Assembly: GCF_004569505.1 (NCBI RefSeq)
Contig: NZ_SPPK01000005.1
Span: forward strand, 1 to 64,000
Source of the DNA: Dysgonomonas mossii
Lineage (GTDB): Bacteria > Bacteroidota > Bacteroidia > Bacteroidales > Dysgonomonadaceae
Length of the DNA stretch: 64,000 nt
Direction: 5' to 3'
Shown here: positions 33,909-43,472 of the stretch, piece by piece
Position numbering within the stretch: the first letter of the stretch is position 1
Layout: the number at the start of each line of letters is the position of its first letter
Position numbers and translations under genes: made by a program
The notes under the pieces: generated by a model
Databases searched by the model: none
What the model saw: the letters and a program-made list of their open reading frames with translations, nothing else
Told to the model about the DNA's origin: nothing

Positions 33909-36900
33909 ATGAAAACAACACGCTTTATTATACTCTGTATTTTTTTGCTGCAACATCTTTTTTCTTTTGCACAATCTAACTTGTCAGATAGCCCACGCTC
34001 TTCATCTGAAGTACATATTTATAAAATAAGTAAAGATGATTTACGAAAAATACATCTTAAAGAAGATGGTTTTGATGAAGATATGCTAAACACTTTTGTG
34101 TCGAAATATAATGTAGGTGACGATATTCCCTCTTTACCAAAAGGGAACTATGTATTAGTAAAAGTCATAGATAACCAGCTAAATTATACAGAACATACAG
34201 TAGATAATCTTTATGCTAAAATAGTACCTTCAGAAAAATTTGTCGTGTGTTTATACGACTCCTTGGGCAACATAATAAATGATGCTGAAGTGAGAAAAGG
34301 TTCATCAATGTTAAAGTATGATAGAAATACGCAGACATATAGCACCAATAAAGCAAAAGATGAAGATATAATCGAAATAGCTCATAATGGAGTTTACCAT
34401 TACTTGGAAATAGAAGATAACCAATATCGTGATAATTATAATTTTTTTGAATCAATCTGGTCGAAAATGAAATGGAGATGGATCGGACTTAAAAATAGAA
34501 TAAAATACACCTTTAATCCATCTGAGCGACCTGAAAAACAGAAATATACCGGATTTGTCGTTTTTAACAAGCCTAAATACAAACCAGGAGAAACAGTAAA
34601 GCTAAAAGCCTATTTGTCTGAATATAATGGGAAAAGATTTGAGAAGTCTATTGACCTCAGACTACATGAGGATTATTCTCGATCGAATATTGATACAATC
34701 TTAACCAAATTAGAGCCCTATCGACCAGGTATGTACAGCTATGAATTTAAGCTGACCGATGAATTAGACTTAACGTTAGACCGAGGATATTCCGTATCAC
34801 TGATTACTGATGATAATAATGCAAATGTCGTGAGAGATTATTTCAGATATGAAGATTATGAACTTAAAGGCATAAACTTTTCGTTAAAATCAGATAAGAA
34901 AGAATTTGCGATGGGAGATTCTATCAAATTAGATATGAAGGTGACAGATGAAAATGATATGGCTGTTTATGATGGGAAAATTGAAGTTCTGGTAACTCCG
35001 GATCGTTTTGACCTGAATAAAATAAAAATAATGGAACCGGTTTTTATTCCCGATACACTATGGAATCACACTGTTGACCTATTCGGTTCATCCGAAAAAG
35101 GATTGATTATTCCTGATTCTGTTTTCCCGCCAAATATTGATTTAAAATTTAAAGTAAGATGTGCTTATCTAAGTGCCGATAATGAAAAACATGTCGAATC
35201 ATTATCTCTGGAAAGAATAAATAAAAAGTATGCGTTAGATTTTTCATTAGATAAAGGTATGCTTTCTATTAAAGAACTTTATCAGGGGAAATCACAACAA
35301 GCATTGGCAAAAATTATAATCAGTGGGGAGAATGATGAATACATATATCGAGATTCTGTTATGCTACCACATATCATGGCTATACCTTGGTGGGCCGGAA
35401 ACATTTTGGTTCAAACTCAAAATTCAAAAGAATATTTCGAAACCGACGATACGAAGGCAGAGCAGTTAGGTTATAAATTTTATAGGAATAATGATTCTAT
35501 TTATCTGAAGGTTGATAATCCAGCGAATATCCCTTTTTGGTATACTATCCGTAAAATGAAAAAAGAAATAGACAGGGGTTATGCAACACAGTTAAACTAC
35601 GTGATTAAAGACACAGGAGAGGACGGTTATAGCATGCAGCTCTCTTATTTATTTGGAGGAGACGGGAAATCAATAGAAGGTTTATTGCCTTTTGCCAAGA
35701 AAAATATTACTTTAGATGTAACGACTCCTACGACTGTATATCCGGGACAAAAAGCAAATGTTCAAATTTCGGTAACAGATAAAAAAGGAAAACCTGTAAA
35801 AGACGCTGATATTACAGCCTATTCTTTTACATCCAAGTTTAAGAACTATTCGATGCCTAATATTCCTATTGGAGGTAAAGCCCGTTATGCCAAGCAGTTT
35901 TATAATACCCGTTATGAAATGGATGACGACTCTTATTATAATAGTAAATCAAGCCTGACATGGAAAAGGTGGGCAAGCGCCATAGCTCTGGATACGGTTG
36001 AATACTATAAATTTTTGTACCCGGAAACCTACTATATACATAAAGAACGGTCTTCCAACGGAAAAACACAGATATCCCCTTTTGTCGTTATTGACGGAGA
36101 AGTACAAGGAGTGCATATGTTATGGATAGACGAAAGGCTTTATTATACCAATCAGTCCCAACATCAGGATATTTATACTTTTGAAATTGATCCGGGAAAA
36201 CACAGTTTGCGTTTTCGTACTCATAACAGGGAGATATTAGCCTTAAATTTTTATATCGAAGAAGGCAAGAAAAATATTCTGTCCTTCAATGCCGGGAAAC
36301 CATATACAAAGATTCCGTATGAGAATTCTATGCAAGTACCTTTCGTTTTAACTTCCAGATTATTGGAAAAGAAAGAACAAGGATATTTATCGGATAAAGA
36401 GGTTTCAGAGCTTAGCTCTCAATTAATCACCATAGATAATAACTTCGGAGAAACAGAATTGCCCAATGTTCGCCAGAGAATTGAAATTCCGGGTTTTATT
36501 AATACAGGTAATACTCTCTATTATTTAAATTATACAAACAGAAGTACTTATGACCGTATTTTAAACGCACAAGTTAAAGTTCCTGTTCTGGCAGGCCCTT
36601 TTCCTAAGAGGAATATGCTGGGAAGCCTCTCAAATATAGCCTCAGTTTATGCGGGAAACAGGCTTTTAGCTAATGTTGAAATTGAAGGAGGAAACCATTA
36701 TACCTTATACCCGAATTATCAGAAAATAAAACAATGGGATAGCCCCATAATAAACAGACGTATATCAGCATTTAAACCAGTATTGGATTTTAAGGAGCAA
36801 CCTCTGACAACAGACGATATCGAGAATCGGATAAAGACAGAGATTGCAAATGTTATGTGCTCTACAAGTGGTTTTGTCAATATCAGACAATATAATAAAA

Positions 36901-39900
36901 GTTTTAGAGGTATTAATTATAAATTGGAGATGGTTCTTGGTAAAGATAAAACAGGGACATACATAAGACCTGCTCTCATTTTAGTTGAACCAAGCAAAGA
37001 GGAAGACCGGAAAGATTTCCAACTTTATTATGGAGGAACCAGAGACTTTAACAACTTACCATCTGAAGGACTAACACTTCATCTTATTTTTAAAGATTCG
37101 ACGTCATACAGCTATTCTATACAGTTACACAAAGGAGGAAAGAATTATCTGAAGTTGGATTCTATTGCCGATTATAAAAAAGATTCTGAAATATCGAGAG
37201 TTGCATACAATCTATTCAACAAAGGCGTTATAACTCACTCTGTAGAAAATCCATATATTTCAAAACCAATAAGAGATACTCTCTCTTTGTCTCCTATATT
37301 TGATGAGAGGAAATTTAGTAGAGAAAATAAAAATAAACGGGTTGTGACCGGTATAGTGAGGGATAATGAAGATGTTGTTATCGGGGCTATGGTAAAAATA
37401 AAAGGCACTGATAAAGGAGTTTTCACCGATTTTGATGGTCGGTTTGAAATAGATATAGACGGAAATGTTATCTTAGAGGTGATGTATATAGGGTATAAGA
37501 CCAAAGAAGTCAGTGTATCAACAGGTCACGATTATAATATTAGCTTACAAGCAGATGAACAGCGATTGGAAGAGGTGGTCGTTATTGGTTATGGCGTACA
37601 GAAAAAGGCAAATCTTACAGGGTCTGTTGTTACTATCAATCCTTTAGATGGCTATTTTGACAATCAAGTTTTACAAGGCAGAGTAGCAGGCTTAATGATT
37701 AGAGGAGCATCTAGTACGGATGCTAAAGCAAACCCTTTAATAATTATAAATGGACTTCCTTTTGATGGTACTCTCGAAGATATTGATGCATCTTCAATCT
37801 TATCGCTAAATGTTTTGAAAGATGCTGCAGCAACTTCTATTTATGGTGCACGAGCAGCGAATGGAGTAATTATGATTGAGACCAGTGCATTATCGTCTTC
37901 TAAAATTGCAGAATCTGAGAATATCCCCAATGAAGAGCCGGGTAATACTATTAGGCGTAATTTCCATGACGATGCATTCTGGCAACCAAAACTTAAAACC
38001 GATGAAAAAGGAGAAGCAAATTTCGAAGTAACTTATCCTGATGATATAACCAACTGGAATGCTTATTTCGTTGCTTTGGGTGGAAAGAATCAGTCAGATA
38101 CGAAACAGATGAGTGTCAAATCGTTCAAGGCTTTATCTGCACGTCTATCGACACCTCGATTCGCTATCAGGGGAGATAGCCTGAATGCCGTAGGCAAAGT
38201 AGCTAATCATTTTGGAGATAGTTTAGTATTAACTCGAACTATTGATTTAGATAATAATAAGCAAGTTGAAAAAATAAAAATAGGTAATTCTCACGTAGAC
38301 TATATACCCGTGAATGCAATTAATGGGGATAGCCTTACTCTGACTTATTCTTTACAAATGGAGAATGGTTATTTTGATGGAGAAGAGCGTTCATTCCCTA
38401 TTTTTGAGCAAGGTTTGCTGCAAACCTATGGAGATTTTAAAGTAATCAATGATTCGTCAACTTATACATTAAAGACGGATCCTGAAATTGGAGAAGTAAC
38501 CCTTTATGCTGAAGCTTCAAGTTTAGACCTTTTCTTGCGTGAAATAGAGAATATTGACCAGTATCCATACATGTGTAATGAACAGATGGCATCCAAAATT
38601 AAAGCTCTATTGGCCAAAAAGTATATTTGTAAAATACAGGGAAAAGAATTTAAAGAAGACAAGAAAATTAATAGTCTTATCAGAGACCTGAACAAAAATA
38701 AAAACAACGAAGGGCTCTGGGGTTGGTGGAACAAAAGTGAATCTGTGATGTGGATATCGAAACACGTCATAAATGCACTGCTTGATGCAGATGAAGCGGG
38801 ATACAAAACAGAACTAGATAAACATACGCTGGCATTAGCTTTTGAACAAGAATTAAAGAACAGTTTATCTAGTCTTCCTTTAACTGTGGATAAAAAACTG
38901 CCATATGCTAAAGGTGAATTGCTAGACAGGCTTATTTTCTTAAAGAGGTTGAATGCTGCTGTTGATTATAAGACATATCTATATCAAGTGGATTCCCAGT
39001 TGGAGAATTCAACAGCTAGGGACAACTTAAAAACAATGCTAGTTATGTCTTCTATCGGACTTCAAGATTCGATAAGAATAGATTCATTAATGCATTATTC
39101 CGATAAAACGATTCTTGGCTCTCTCTATTGGGGTGAAAAGAAAAAAGGAAAATCTCAACTGCGATACTTTTATAGCCCGGATGAAACAAATACAGAAAAC
39201 ACTCTGTTGGCATATCAAATATTGAAAAATCTGGGAGGACACGAACAAAAATTGGAAAGTATTCGAAACTACTTCTTTGAACAAAGACAAAATAATACAT
39301 GGAATAATATTTACGAATCATCACGTATTGTACAGACAATAATGCCTGATATGTTGAAGAGTGCAGAGAAATATACCAATGTCGTGATGAATATGAATGG
39401 AACCAAAATTTCAGAATTTCCGTATACAGCTAAATTCGATTCAAAAGAAAAAATTCAAATAAGCAAAACGGGGACTATGCCTTTATTTGTCACAGCCTAT
39501 CAAAGGGAATGGAATAAAAATCCGATAAAGGAAAAATCGAAAGGGTTTGAAATATCGACAACATTCAAGGTAAATAATGATAGTGTAGCAGATTTGAAAG
39601 AGGGTAAAACTACGATATTACAGGCAACTCTTAACCTCTCAGGAGATGGTGAATATATACAAATTGAGATTCCTATTCCGGCAGGCTGTTCTTACGAGTC
39701 AAAGACTATGGGTAATTATTGGAAAGAGGCGCATCGGGAACACTATAAAGAAAAGGTAGTAATATTCTGTAACAAACTATCGAAAGGTCAAAATGTATTT
39801 GACGTTGAATTGTTACCAAGATATACCGGTCGTTATACACTCAATCCTGCAAAAGCAGAGTTGATGTACTTCCCTACTTTCTATGGAAATGAAGAGATTA

Positions 39901-39920
39901 AAATAACTTTGATAAAATAA
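33909..39920 (+). CDS. alpha-2-macroglobulin-family protein with inserted SusC-type regulatory/plug module
   Basis: A 2003-residue exported protein with signal peptide MKTTRFIILCIFLLQHLFSFAQ. MG2-type macroglobulin domains cover much of 200-1100 (KPKYKPGETVKLKAYLSEY). Residues about 1143-1327 are a carboxypeptidase-regulatory-like domain plus a TonB-receptor plug: GVFTDFDGRFEIDIDG, EEVVVIGYG, LNVLKDAAATSIYGARAANG. No beta-barrel follows. The A2M module resumes with DDITNWNAYFVALGG, and CNEQ at about 1556 fits the thioester CxEQ motif. Bacterial A2M proteins trap proteases in the periplasm; the plug insert may dock it to a TonB-linked complex, which is inference. It is monocistronic beside the PUL. 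Confidence 0.85.
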   Translation: MKTTRFIILCIFLLQHLFSFAQSNLSDSPRSSSEVHIYKISKDDLRKIHLKEDGFDEDMLNTFVSKYNVGDDIPSLPKGNYVLVKVIDNQLNYTEHTVDNLYAKIVPSEKFVVCLYDSLGNIINDAEVRKGSSMLKYDRNTQTYSTNKAKDEDIIEIAHNGVYHYLEIEDNQYRDNYNFFESIWSKMKWRWIGLKNRIKYTFNPSERPEKQKYTGFVVFNKPKYKPGETVKLKAYLSEYNGKRFEKSIDLRLHEDYSRSNIDTILTKLEPYRPGMYSYEFKLTDELDLTLDRGYSVSLITDDNNANVVRDYFRYEDYELKGINFSLKSDKKEFAMGDSIKLDMKVTDENDMAVYDGKIEVLVTPDRFDLNKIKIMEPVFIPDTLWNHTVDLFGSSEKGLIIPDSVFPPNIDLKFKVRCAYLSADNEKHVESLSLERINKKYALDFSLDKGMLSIKELYQGKSQQALAKIIISGENDEYIYRDSVMLPHIMAIPWWAGNILVQTQNSKEYFETDDTKAEQLGYKFYRNNDSIYLKVDNPANIPFWYTIRKMKKEIDRGYATQLNYVIKDTGEDGYSMQLSYLFGGDGKSIEGLLPFAKKNITLDVTTPTTVYPGQKANVQISVTDKKGKPVKDADITAYSFTSKFKNYSMPNIPIGGKARYAKQFYNTRYEMDDDSYYNSKSSLTWKRWASAIALDTVEYYKFLYPETYYIHKERSSNGKTQISPFVVIDGEVQGVHMLWIDERLYYTNQSQHQDIYTFEIDPGKHSLRFRTHNREILALNFYIEEGKKNILSFNAGKPYTKIPYENSMQVPFVLTSRLLEKKEQGYLSDKEVSELSSQLITIDNNFGETELPNVRQRIEIPGFINTGNTLYYLNYTNRSTYDRILNAQVKVPVLAGPFPKRNMLGSLSNIASVYAGNRLLANVEIEGGNHYTLYPNYQKIKQWDSPIINRRISAFKPVLDFKEQPLTTDDIENRIKTEIANVMCSTSGFVNIRQYNKSFRGINYKLEMVLGKDKTGTYIRPALILVEPSKEEDRKDFQLYYGGTRDFNNLPSEGLTLHLIFKDSTSYSYSIQLHKGGKNYLKLDSIADYKKDSEISRVAYNLFNKGVITHSVENPYISKPIRDTLSLSPIFDERKFSRENKNKRVVTGIVRDNEDVVIGAMVKIKGTDKGVFTDFDGRFEIDIDGNVILEVMYIGYKTKEVSVSTGHDYNISLQADEQRLEEVVVIGYGVQKKANLTGSVVTINPLDGYFDNQVLQGRVAGLMIRGASSTDAKANPLIIINGLPFDGTLEDIDASSILSLNVLKDAAATSIYGARAANGVIMIETSALSSSKIAESENIPNEEPGNTIRRNFHDDAFWQPKLKTDEKGEANFEVTYPDDITNWNAYFVALGGKNQSDTKQMSVKSFKALSARLSTPRFAIRGDSLNAVGKVANHFGDSLVLTRTIDLDNNKQVEKIKIGNSHVDYIPVNAINGDSLTLTYSLQMENGYFDGEERSFPIFEQGLLQTYGDFKVINDSSTYTLKTDPEIGEVTLYAEASSLDLFLREIENIDQYPYMCNEQMASKIKALLAKKYICKIQGKEFKEDKKINSLIRDLNKNKNNEGLWGWWNKSESVMWISKHVINALLDADEAGYKTELDKHTLALAFEQELKNSLSSLPLTVDKKLPYAKGELLDRLIFLKRLNAAVDYKTYLYQVDSQLENSTARDNLKTMLVMSSIGLQDSIRIDSLMHYSDKTILGSLYWGEKKKGKSQLRYFYSPDETNTENTLLAYQILKNLGGHEQKLESIRNYFFEQRQNNTWNNIYESSRIVQTIMPDMLKSAEKYTNVVMNMNGTKISEFPYTAKFDSKEKIQISKTGTMPLFVTAYQREWNKNPIKEKSKGFEISTTFKVNNDSVADLKEGKTTILQATLNLSGDGEYIQIEIPIPAGCSYESKTMGNYWKEAHREHYKEKVVIFCNKLSKGQNVFDVELLPRYTGRYTLNPAKAELMYFPTFYGNEEIKITLIK

Positions 39921-40580
39921 TAGGATTTTCACTTTATACGACAGTTATATCGAGTCAGAAGTAGATCAATATATAAAAAAGTATGTCTGATATGTTGTAT
40001 TCGGTTCTGATATTCTCAATTGTGTATAAATGTTCAATTAATATATAATGCTCAATTTAATTATGGATAAAAACATAATTGAACTTTTATCTCCAAATAT
40101 CCTTATACAAGGAATCTCATAAAGATTCAGAGATGGAAGATTGGAATTAAATTAGGCTCAGAAGGTTTTTGCCAAGCGTGGTGGTGTCGGGTATGATACG
40201 TATCGTAGGTTAGAGAATACGGGGAAAATTATTCTTTTTTATTTAATTTTATGTGCTGTTTTTCTATAAACACATATAGACCGATAGAAAAAACAATTTA
40301 GCGTAGTTAATTGAGTAGTCTGTTTTGGGTAGTACTACCCAATAAAATTAAAAAATAATACTTTCAGAACTTTCCATCAAATATTTCGTTTTTTCACCAA
40401 TGTCACGTATATTAGCGTAAGTGATTGGTACAAAACAGAATGCATACAGAACCTATTTATTAGTTTGTACCGAAAAAATCGCTATTTTATTGATTAATAA
40501 ATATCTATGCATTCTGTATCGGAAAGTAACCTGTCAAAACAATATCAAATTAAACGAATATAAATGCACTGTACACTCGA
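39921..40580. other. intergenic stretch with decayed sequence
   Basis: No intact gene is seen. On the plus strand near 40168-40235 the frame reads RGGVGYDTYRRLENTGKI, reminiscent of an XRE-type antitoxin HTH, but it is isolated and weak. The inverted repeats near 40427-40517 are listed separately. The rest is AT-rich without clear signals. Confidence 0.35.
40427..40517. repeat. interlocked inverted repeats (mutually exclusive stems)
   Basis: GGTACAAA (40427-40434) pairs with TTTGTACC (40464-40471). ACAGAATGCATA (40435-40446) pairs with TATGCATTCTGT (40506-40517). The pairs interleave, so they form a pseudoknot or alternative structures. Function is unknown. Confidence 0.45.
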
Positions 40581-40775
40581 ATATTAAAAAAGCTTTATGT
40601 TGATGTTCGTTTTGGCAATCATGCCAAAAATAAAGGAGAAAGCTCGTGCAGCCAGTTTAAAATCAGAACTATAGTAGGTCGATTGGTAAGAGAATTAGAA
40701 AGAAAACTATCCAATAAGGACAATTACAGCAATTCATTGGATTTATCCACACCTGATATCACCAACTGGCTCTAG
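40581..40775 (+). pseudogene. transposase fragment
   Basis: One frame without a start encodes KKLYVDVRFGNHAKNKGE and TIVGRLVRELERKLSNKD, then stops at TAG 40773-40775. The RLVRELERKL stretch is characteristic of a Bacteroidetes insertion-sequence transposase, probably of the IS5/IS1182 kind. Upstream and downstream parts, including the catalytic residues and terminal repeats, are absent. It indicates a former insertion between the A2M gene and the PUL. Family assignment is tentative. Confidence 0.5.
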
Positions 40776-40816
40776 CGACTTGAAATAATGGACAAAGATA
40801 TCGTTTTAAGTCTAAA

Positions 40817-40848
40817 AAAAGCGGCGAGATTTTATTCTCGCCGCTTTT
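40817..40848 (-). terminator. terminator of GH2 gene
   Basis: AAAAGCGGCGAGA and TCTCGCCGCTTTT form a perfect 13-bp stem around a 6-base loop, with U's on the leftward transcript. It lies 20 bases past the GH2 stop. Confidence 0.9.
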
Positions 40849-40867
40849 ACGATATAGAAAAGAGTCT

Positions 40868-43363
40868 TTATTTTATATTTATAATCGCTTCTGTCGGTTT
40901 TAGCCAAGGAGATGTGAATCTTACTTTTACTTCACCTTGTTTGCCTGTAGGCTGTATATAAGCCAGTATGCGACCATGATAAGTGCGATGCCTGTTATCT
41001 GTATAGTCAGACATATCTTCATTGTTGCTTGCTTCCAATCCTAGTAATTTAGCCGGGCCTTGTATTTGGCAAGTTATTTCATTATCGGACAGCATAACAG
41101 GAGTACCATTCTCGTCCACTACTTGTATTACAATCTGTGCCAAGCCATCTTTACTGACTTCTTTATCTGCTGCTTGTATGTCCAATGCATATGGTTGTTT
41201 TGAAGACTGTATTGCATAGCGAGCTGTTTCATTCCCGTTTTTATCCATTCCTATCACTTCAAGCTTTCCATCATGATAAGGAATATCCCAAAAGATAATC
41301 CCTGTATTGTCATCATAATCTTTTACTTGTCCTACTTCTTTTCCGTCTAGCAGCAATCGGGCTTTTTCTGTGTTTGTATAACATACTACCCGTATGGACT
41401 GCCCTTCTTGGTAATTCCAGATAGACCATGCGTCCATAGATGGTATTTTTTCTTCATAGTTACTACCTTCATTTTCTGCGTCCAGTTGTGACCAAACATC
41501 CTTTACTTGACTTTTGCTACCTCTGCCAGGAGTAGGATAGGTTCCCAAATAAGCCATCGGCTTGTCAGACCAGAGCGATTGACGGAAATAGCCTCTCGGC
41601 TTGATGAAGCCTCCGAAGTCTAATAGTCCTGAATAAAACCCTCTGGAAGGCCATCTGCCCGATTCTCCCAGATAGTCTATCCCTGTCCAGAGAAACTGCC
41701 CGAATATATTTTCATTGTCTTTTACGGCTTTCCATGCTGCAAGTTCATGGCGGTTTTCACTGCCAAATATAACACGATTAGGATATTTCTTATGATCAAG
41801 CTCATATCTATTTTCGGTATAATTATATCCCGCAATATCCAATGCTCCCGGATATGCTGTTTCATTTGACATGGCAACACCGGCTAAGCCTGCTGTTGTA
41901 GGTCGTGATTCGTCGTATTTCTTAACAACGCCAACTAGACGTTTTGCTATATCTCCCAAACGCATTGCATCGGGTGCATCTTTTTTATATCCGCCAAATG
42001 TAGCCTGAGTAAAACCTGTGTTTTTTCCTCCATCCAATATAGGGTGAGAGTATGGGTCGTTCGGATAGTCTACTTCATTTCCGATGCTCCATGCAAATAT
42101 AGAGAGGTGATTTCTGTCTCGGCGAACCAAATCGGCAAGGTCTTTCTCTCCCCATTCTTCAAAGAAAGAATAGTTGCCCTGAAATCCCGGAGTACCTACA
42201 TTCCAGCCTTCGAGCCATTTTCGTTTAGGATACTCCCACTCATCGTACGCTTCGTTGAGAACTAATAATCCCAGTTCATCGCATAAGCTGTATAAGTCCG
42301 GAGCTTGTGGATTATGGCTGGTGCGGATAGCATTCACTCCAATCTCTTTAAGGGTTAGTAACCTACGTTTCCATACATCATGAGGCACAGCAGAACCTAA
42401 TACCCCAGCATCATGATGGATGCATACACCTTTTACTTTCATCCATTTGCCATTCAAAGCAAATCCTTTATTCGGATCGAAAGTGAATGATCTGAACCCA
42501 GTCTTGGTTATTGTTGCATCTATTTCTTTTCCGTCTTTAATTACAGATGTTTTGAGGCTATATAGATTCGGATTATTTAGATTCCATAATGCGGGATTCT
42601 TTACTTTCAGATTTGTCGTAATTTTTCCGTTCTGATTTCCTGCAACTGATAATTTCTGAGTGTTTTTTACGATTACTTTATTATCAGGGCTAACAAGTTC
42701 ATTAACTATAGTCAGATTGGATTTGTCTGTTGTGTTGTTTTCTAGTTCTACTTCGATATTTAGTATTCCTGTACTCTTATCCATTTCGGGATATGCATAT
42801 ACACCCCATTGAGCTATATGTATCGGATTTGCATAAATGAGCCATACATCACGGTAGATACCGGAGCCCGTATACCATCTGGAGTCTGCCGATTGGCTAT
42901 GATCTACACGAACAGCTATTGTATTATTTTTTCCATATTCGATATACGGAGTAATGTCATACATAAAAGAGATATAACCATTCGGGCGCTTTCCTAACAG
43001 ATGCCCATTAATGAACACTTCACTATAGTTATACACACCTTCGAAATAAATATATGTTTTTTCGTCTTGCTTTTCTTTTGGGATATTTATTGTTTTTCTG
43101 TACCATCCTATGCCTCCGGGTAGATAACCTGTTGCACTGGCCAAAGTTGGGCTTAGTTGTTCTTTTACACTCCAGTCATGTGGAATCTCTACTGACTTCC
43201 ACTTCGAGTCGTCATAAGCTTTCGCCTTCGCTTCAGGGATATCCGATAGATAGAACTTCCAAGAAGAATTAATTTTTTCGGACTGACCGAAAGAAACCTG
43301 TCCCATTATAGAAATGGAAGTTATGGATAGTATCGCAGTCAGAAATAGCGTAGTAATTTTCAT
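40868..43363 (-). CDS. glycoside hydrolase family 2, beta-galactosidase-like
   Basis: An 831-residue exported enzyme; signal peptide MKITTLFLTAILSITSISIMGQ. Domain order: GH2 sugar-binding (about 30-200), immunoglobulin-like, TIM barrel (about 300-600), then DUF4982 and a further beta domain. The acid/base Glu is in SIGNEVDYP near 429 and the nucleophile Glu in FGSENRHE near 536. Beta-galactosidase activity is the commonest for this architecture, but other GH2 specificities exist. It is the left-facing enzyme of the PUL, 109 bases from the sensor gene, and ends at a strong terminator. Confidence 0.88.
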   Translation of the reverse strand: MKITTLFLTAILSITSISIMGQVSFGQSEKINSSWKFYLSDIPEAKAKAYDDSKWKSVEIPHDWSVKEQLSPTLASATGYLPGGIGWYRKTINIPKEKQDEKTYIYFEGVYNYSEVFINGHLLGKRPNGYISFMYDITPYIEYGKNNTIAVRVDHSQSADSRWYTGSGIYRDVWLIYANPIHIAQWGVYAYPEMDKSTGILNIEVELENNTTDKSNLTIVNELVSPDNKVIVKNTQKLSVAGNQNGKITTNLKVKNPALWNLNNPNLYSLKTSVIKDGKEIDATITKTGFRSFTFDPNKGFALNGKWMKVKGVCIHHDAGVLGSAVPHDVWKRRLLTLKEIGVNAIRTSHNPQAPDLYSLCDELGLLVLNEAYDEWEYPKRKWLEGWNVGTPGFQGNYSFFEEWGEKDLADLVRRDRNHLSIFAWSIGNEVDYPNDPYSHPILDGGKNTGFTQATFGGYKKDAPDAMRLGDIAKRLVGVVKKYDESRPTTAGLAGVAMSNETAYPGALDIAGYNYTENRYELDHKKYPNRVIFGSENRHELAAWKAVKDNENIFGQFLWTGIDYLGESGRWPSRGFYSGLLDFGGFIKPRGYFRQSLWSDKPMAYLGTYPTPGRGSKSQVKDVWSQLDAENEGSNYEEKIPSMDAWSIWNYQEGQSIRVVCYTNTEKARLLLDGKEVGQVKDYDDNTGIIFWDIPYHDGKLEVIGMDKNGNETARYAIQSSKQPYALDIQAADKEVSKDGLAQIVIQVVDENGTPVMLSDNEITCQIQGPAKLLGLEASNNEDMSDYTDNRHRTYHGRILAYIQPTGKQGEVKVRFTSPWLKPTEAIINIK

Positions 43364-43472
43364 GATATAATAATTTGCATTTATTTAATGACAAAAATAG
43401 ACTATGTGGCAGAATATGGAGGGGCTTGTTTCATGCAAGTTTGATTAGTAAACTCGTCATTTCACCATTTAG

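Noticed and set aside
39921..40600. A 60-codon plus-strand ORF at 40421-40603 as a gene
   Set aside because: It runs through the interlocked inverted repeats and has no recognisable domain.
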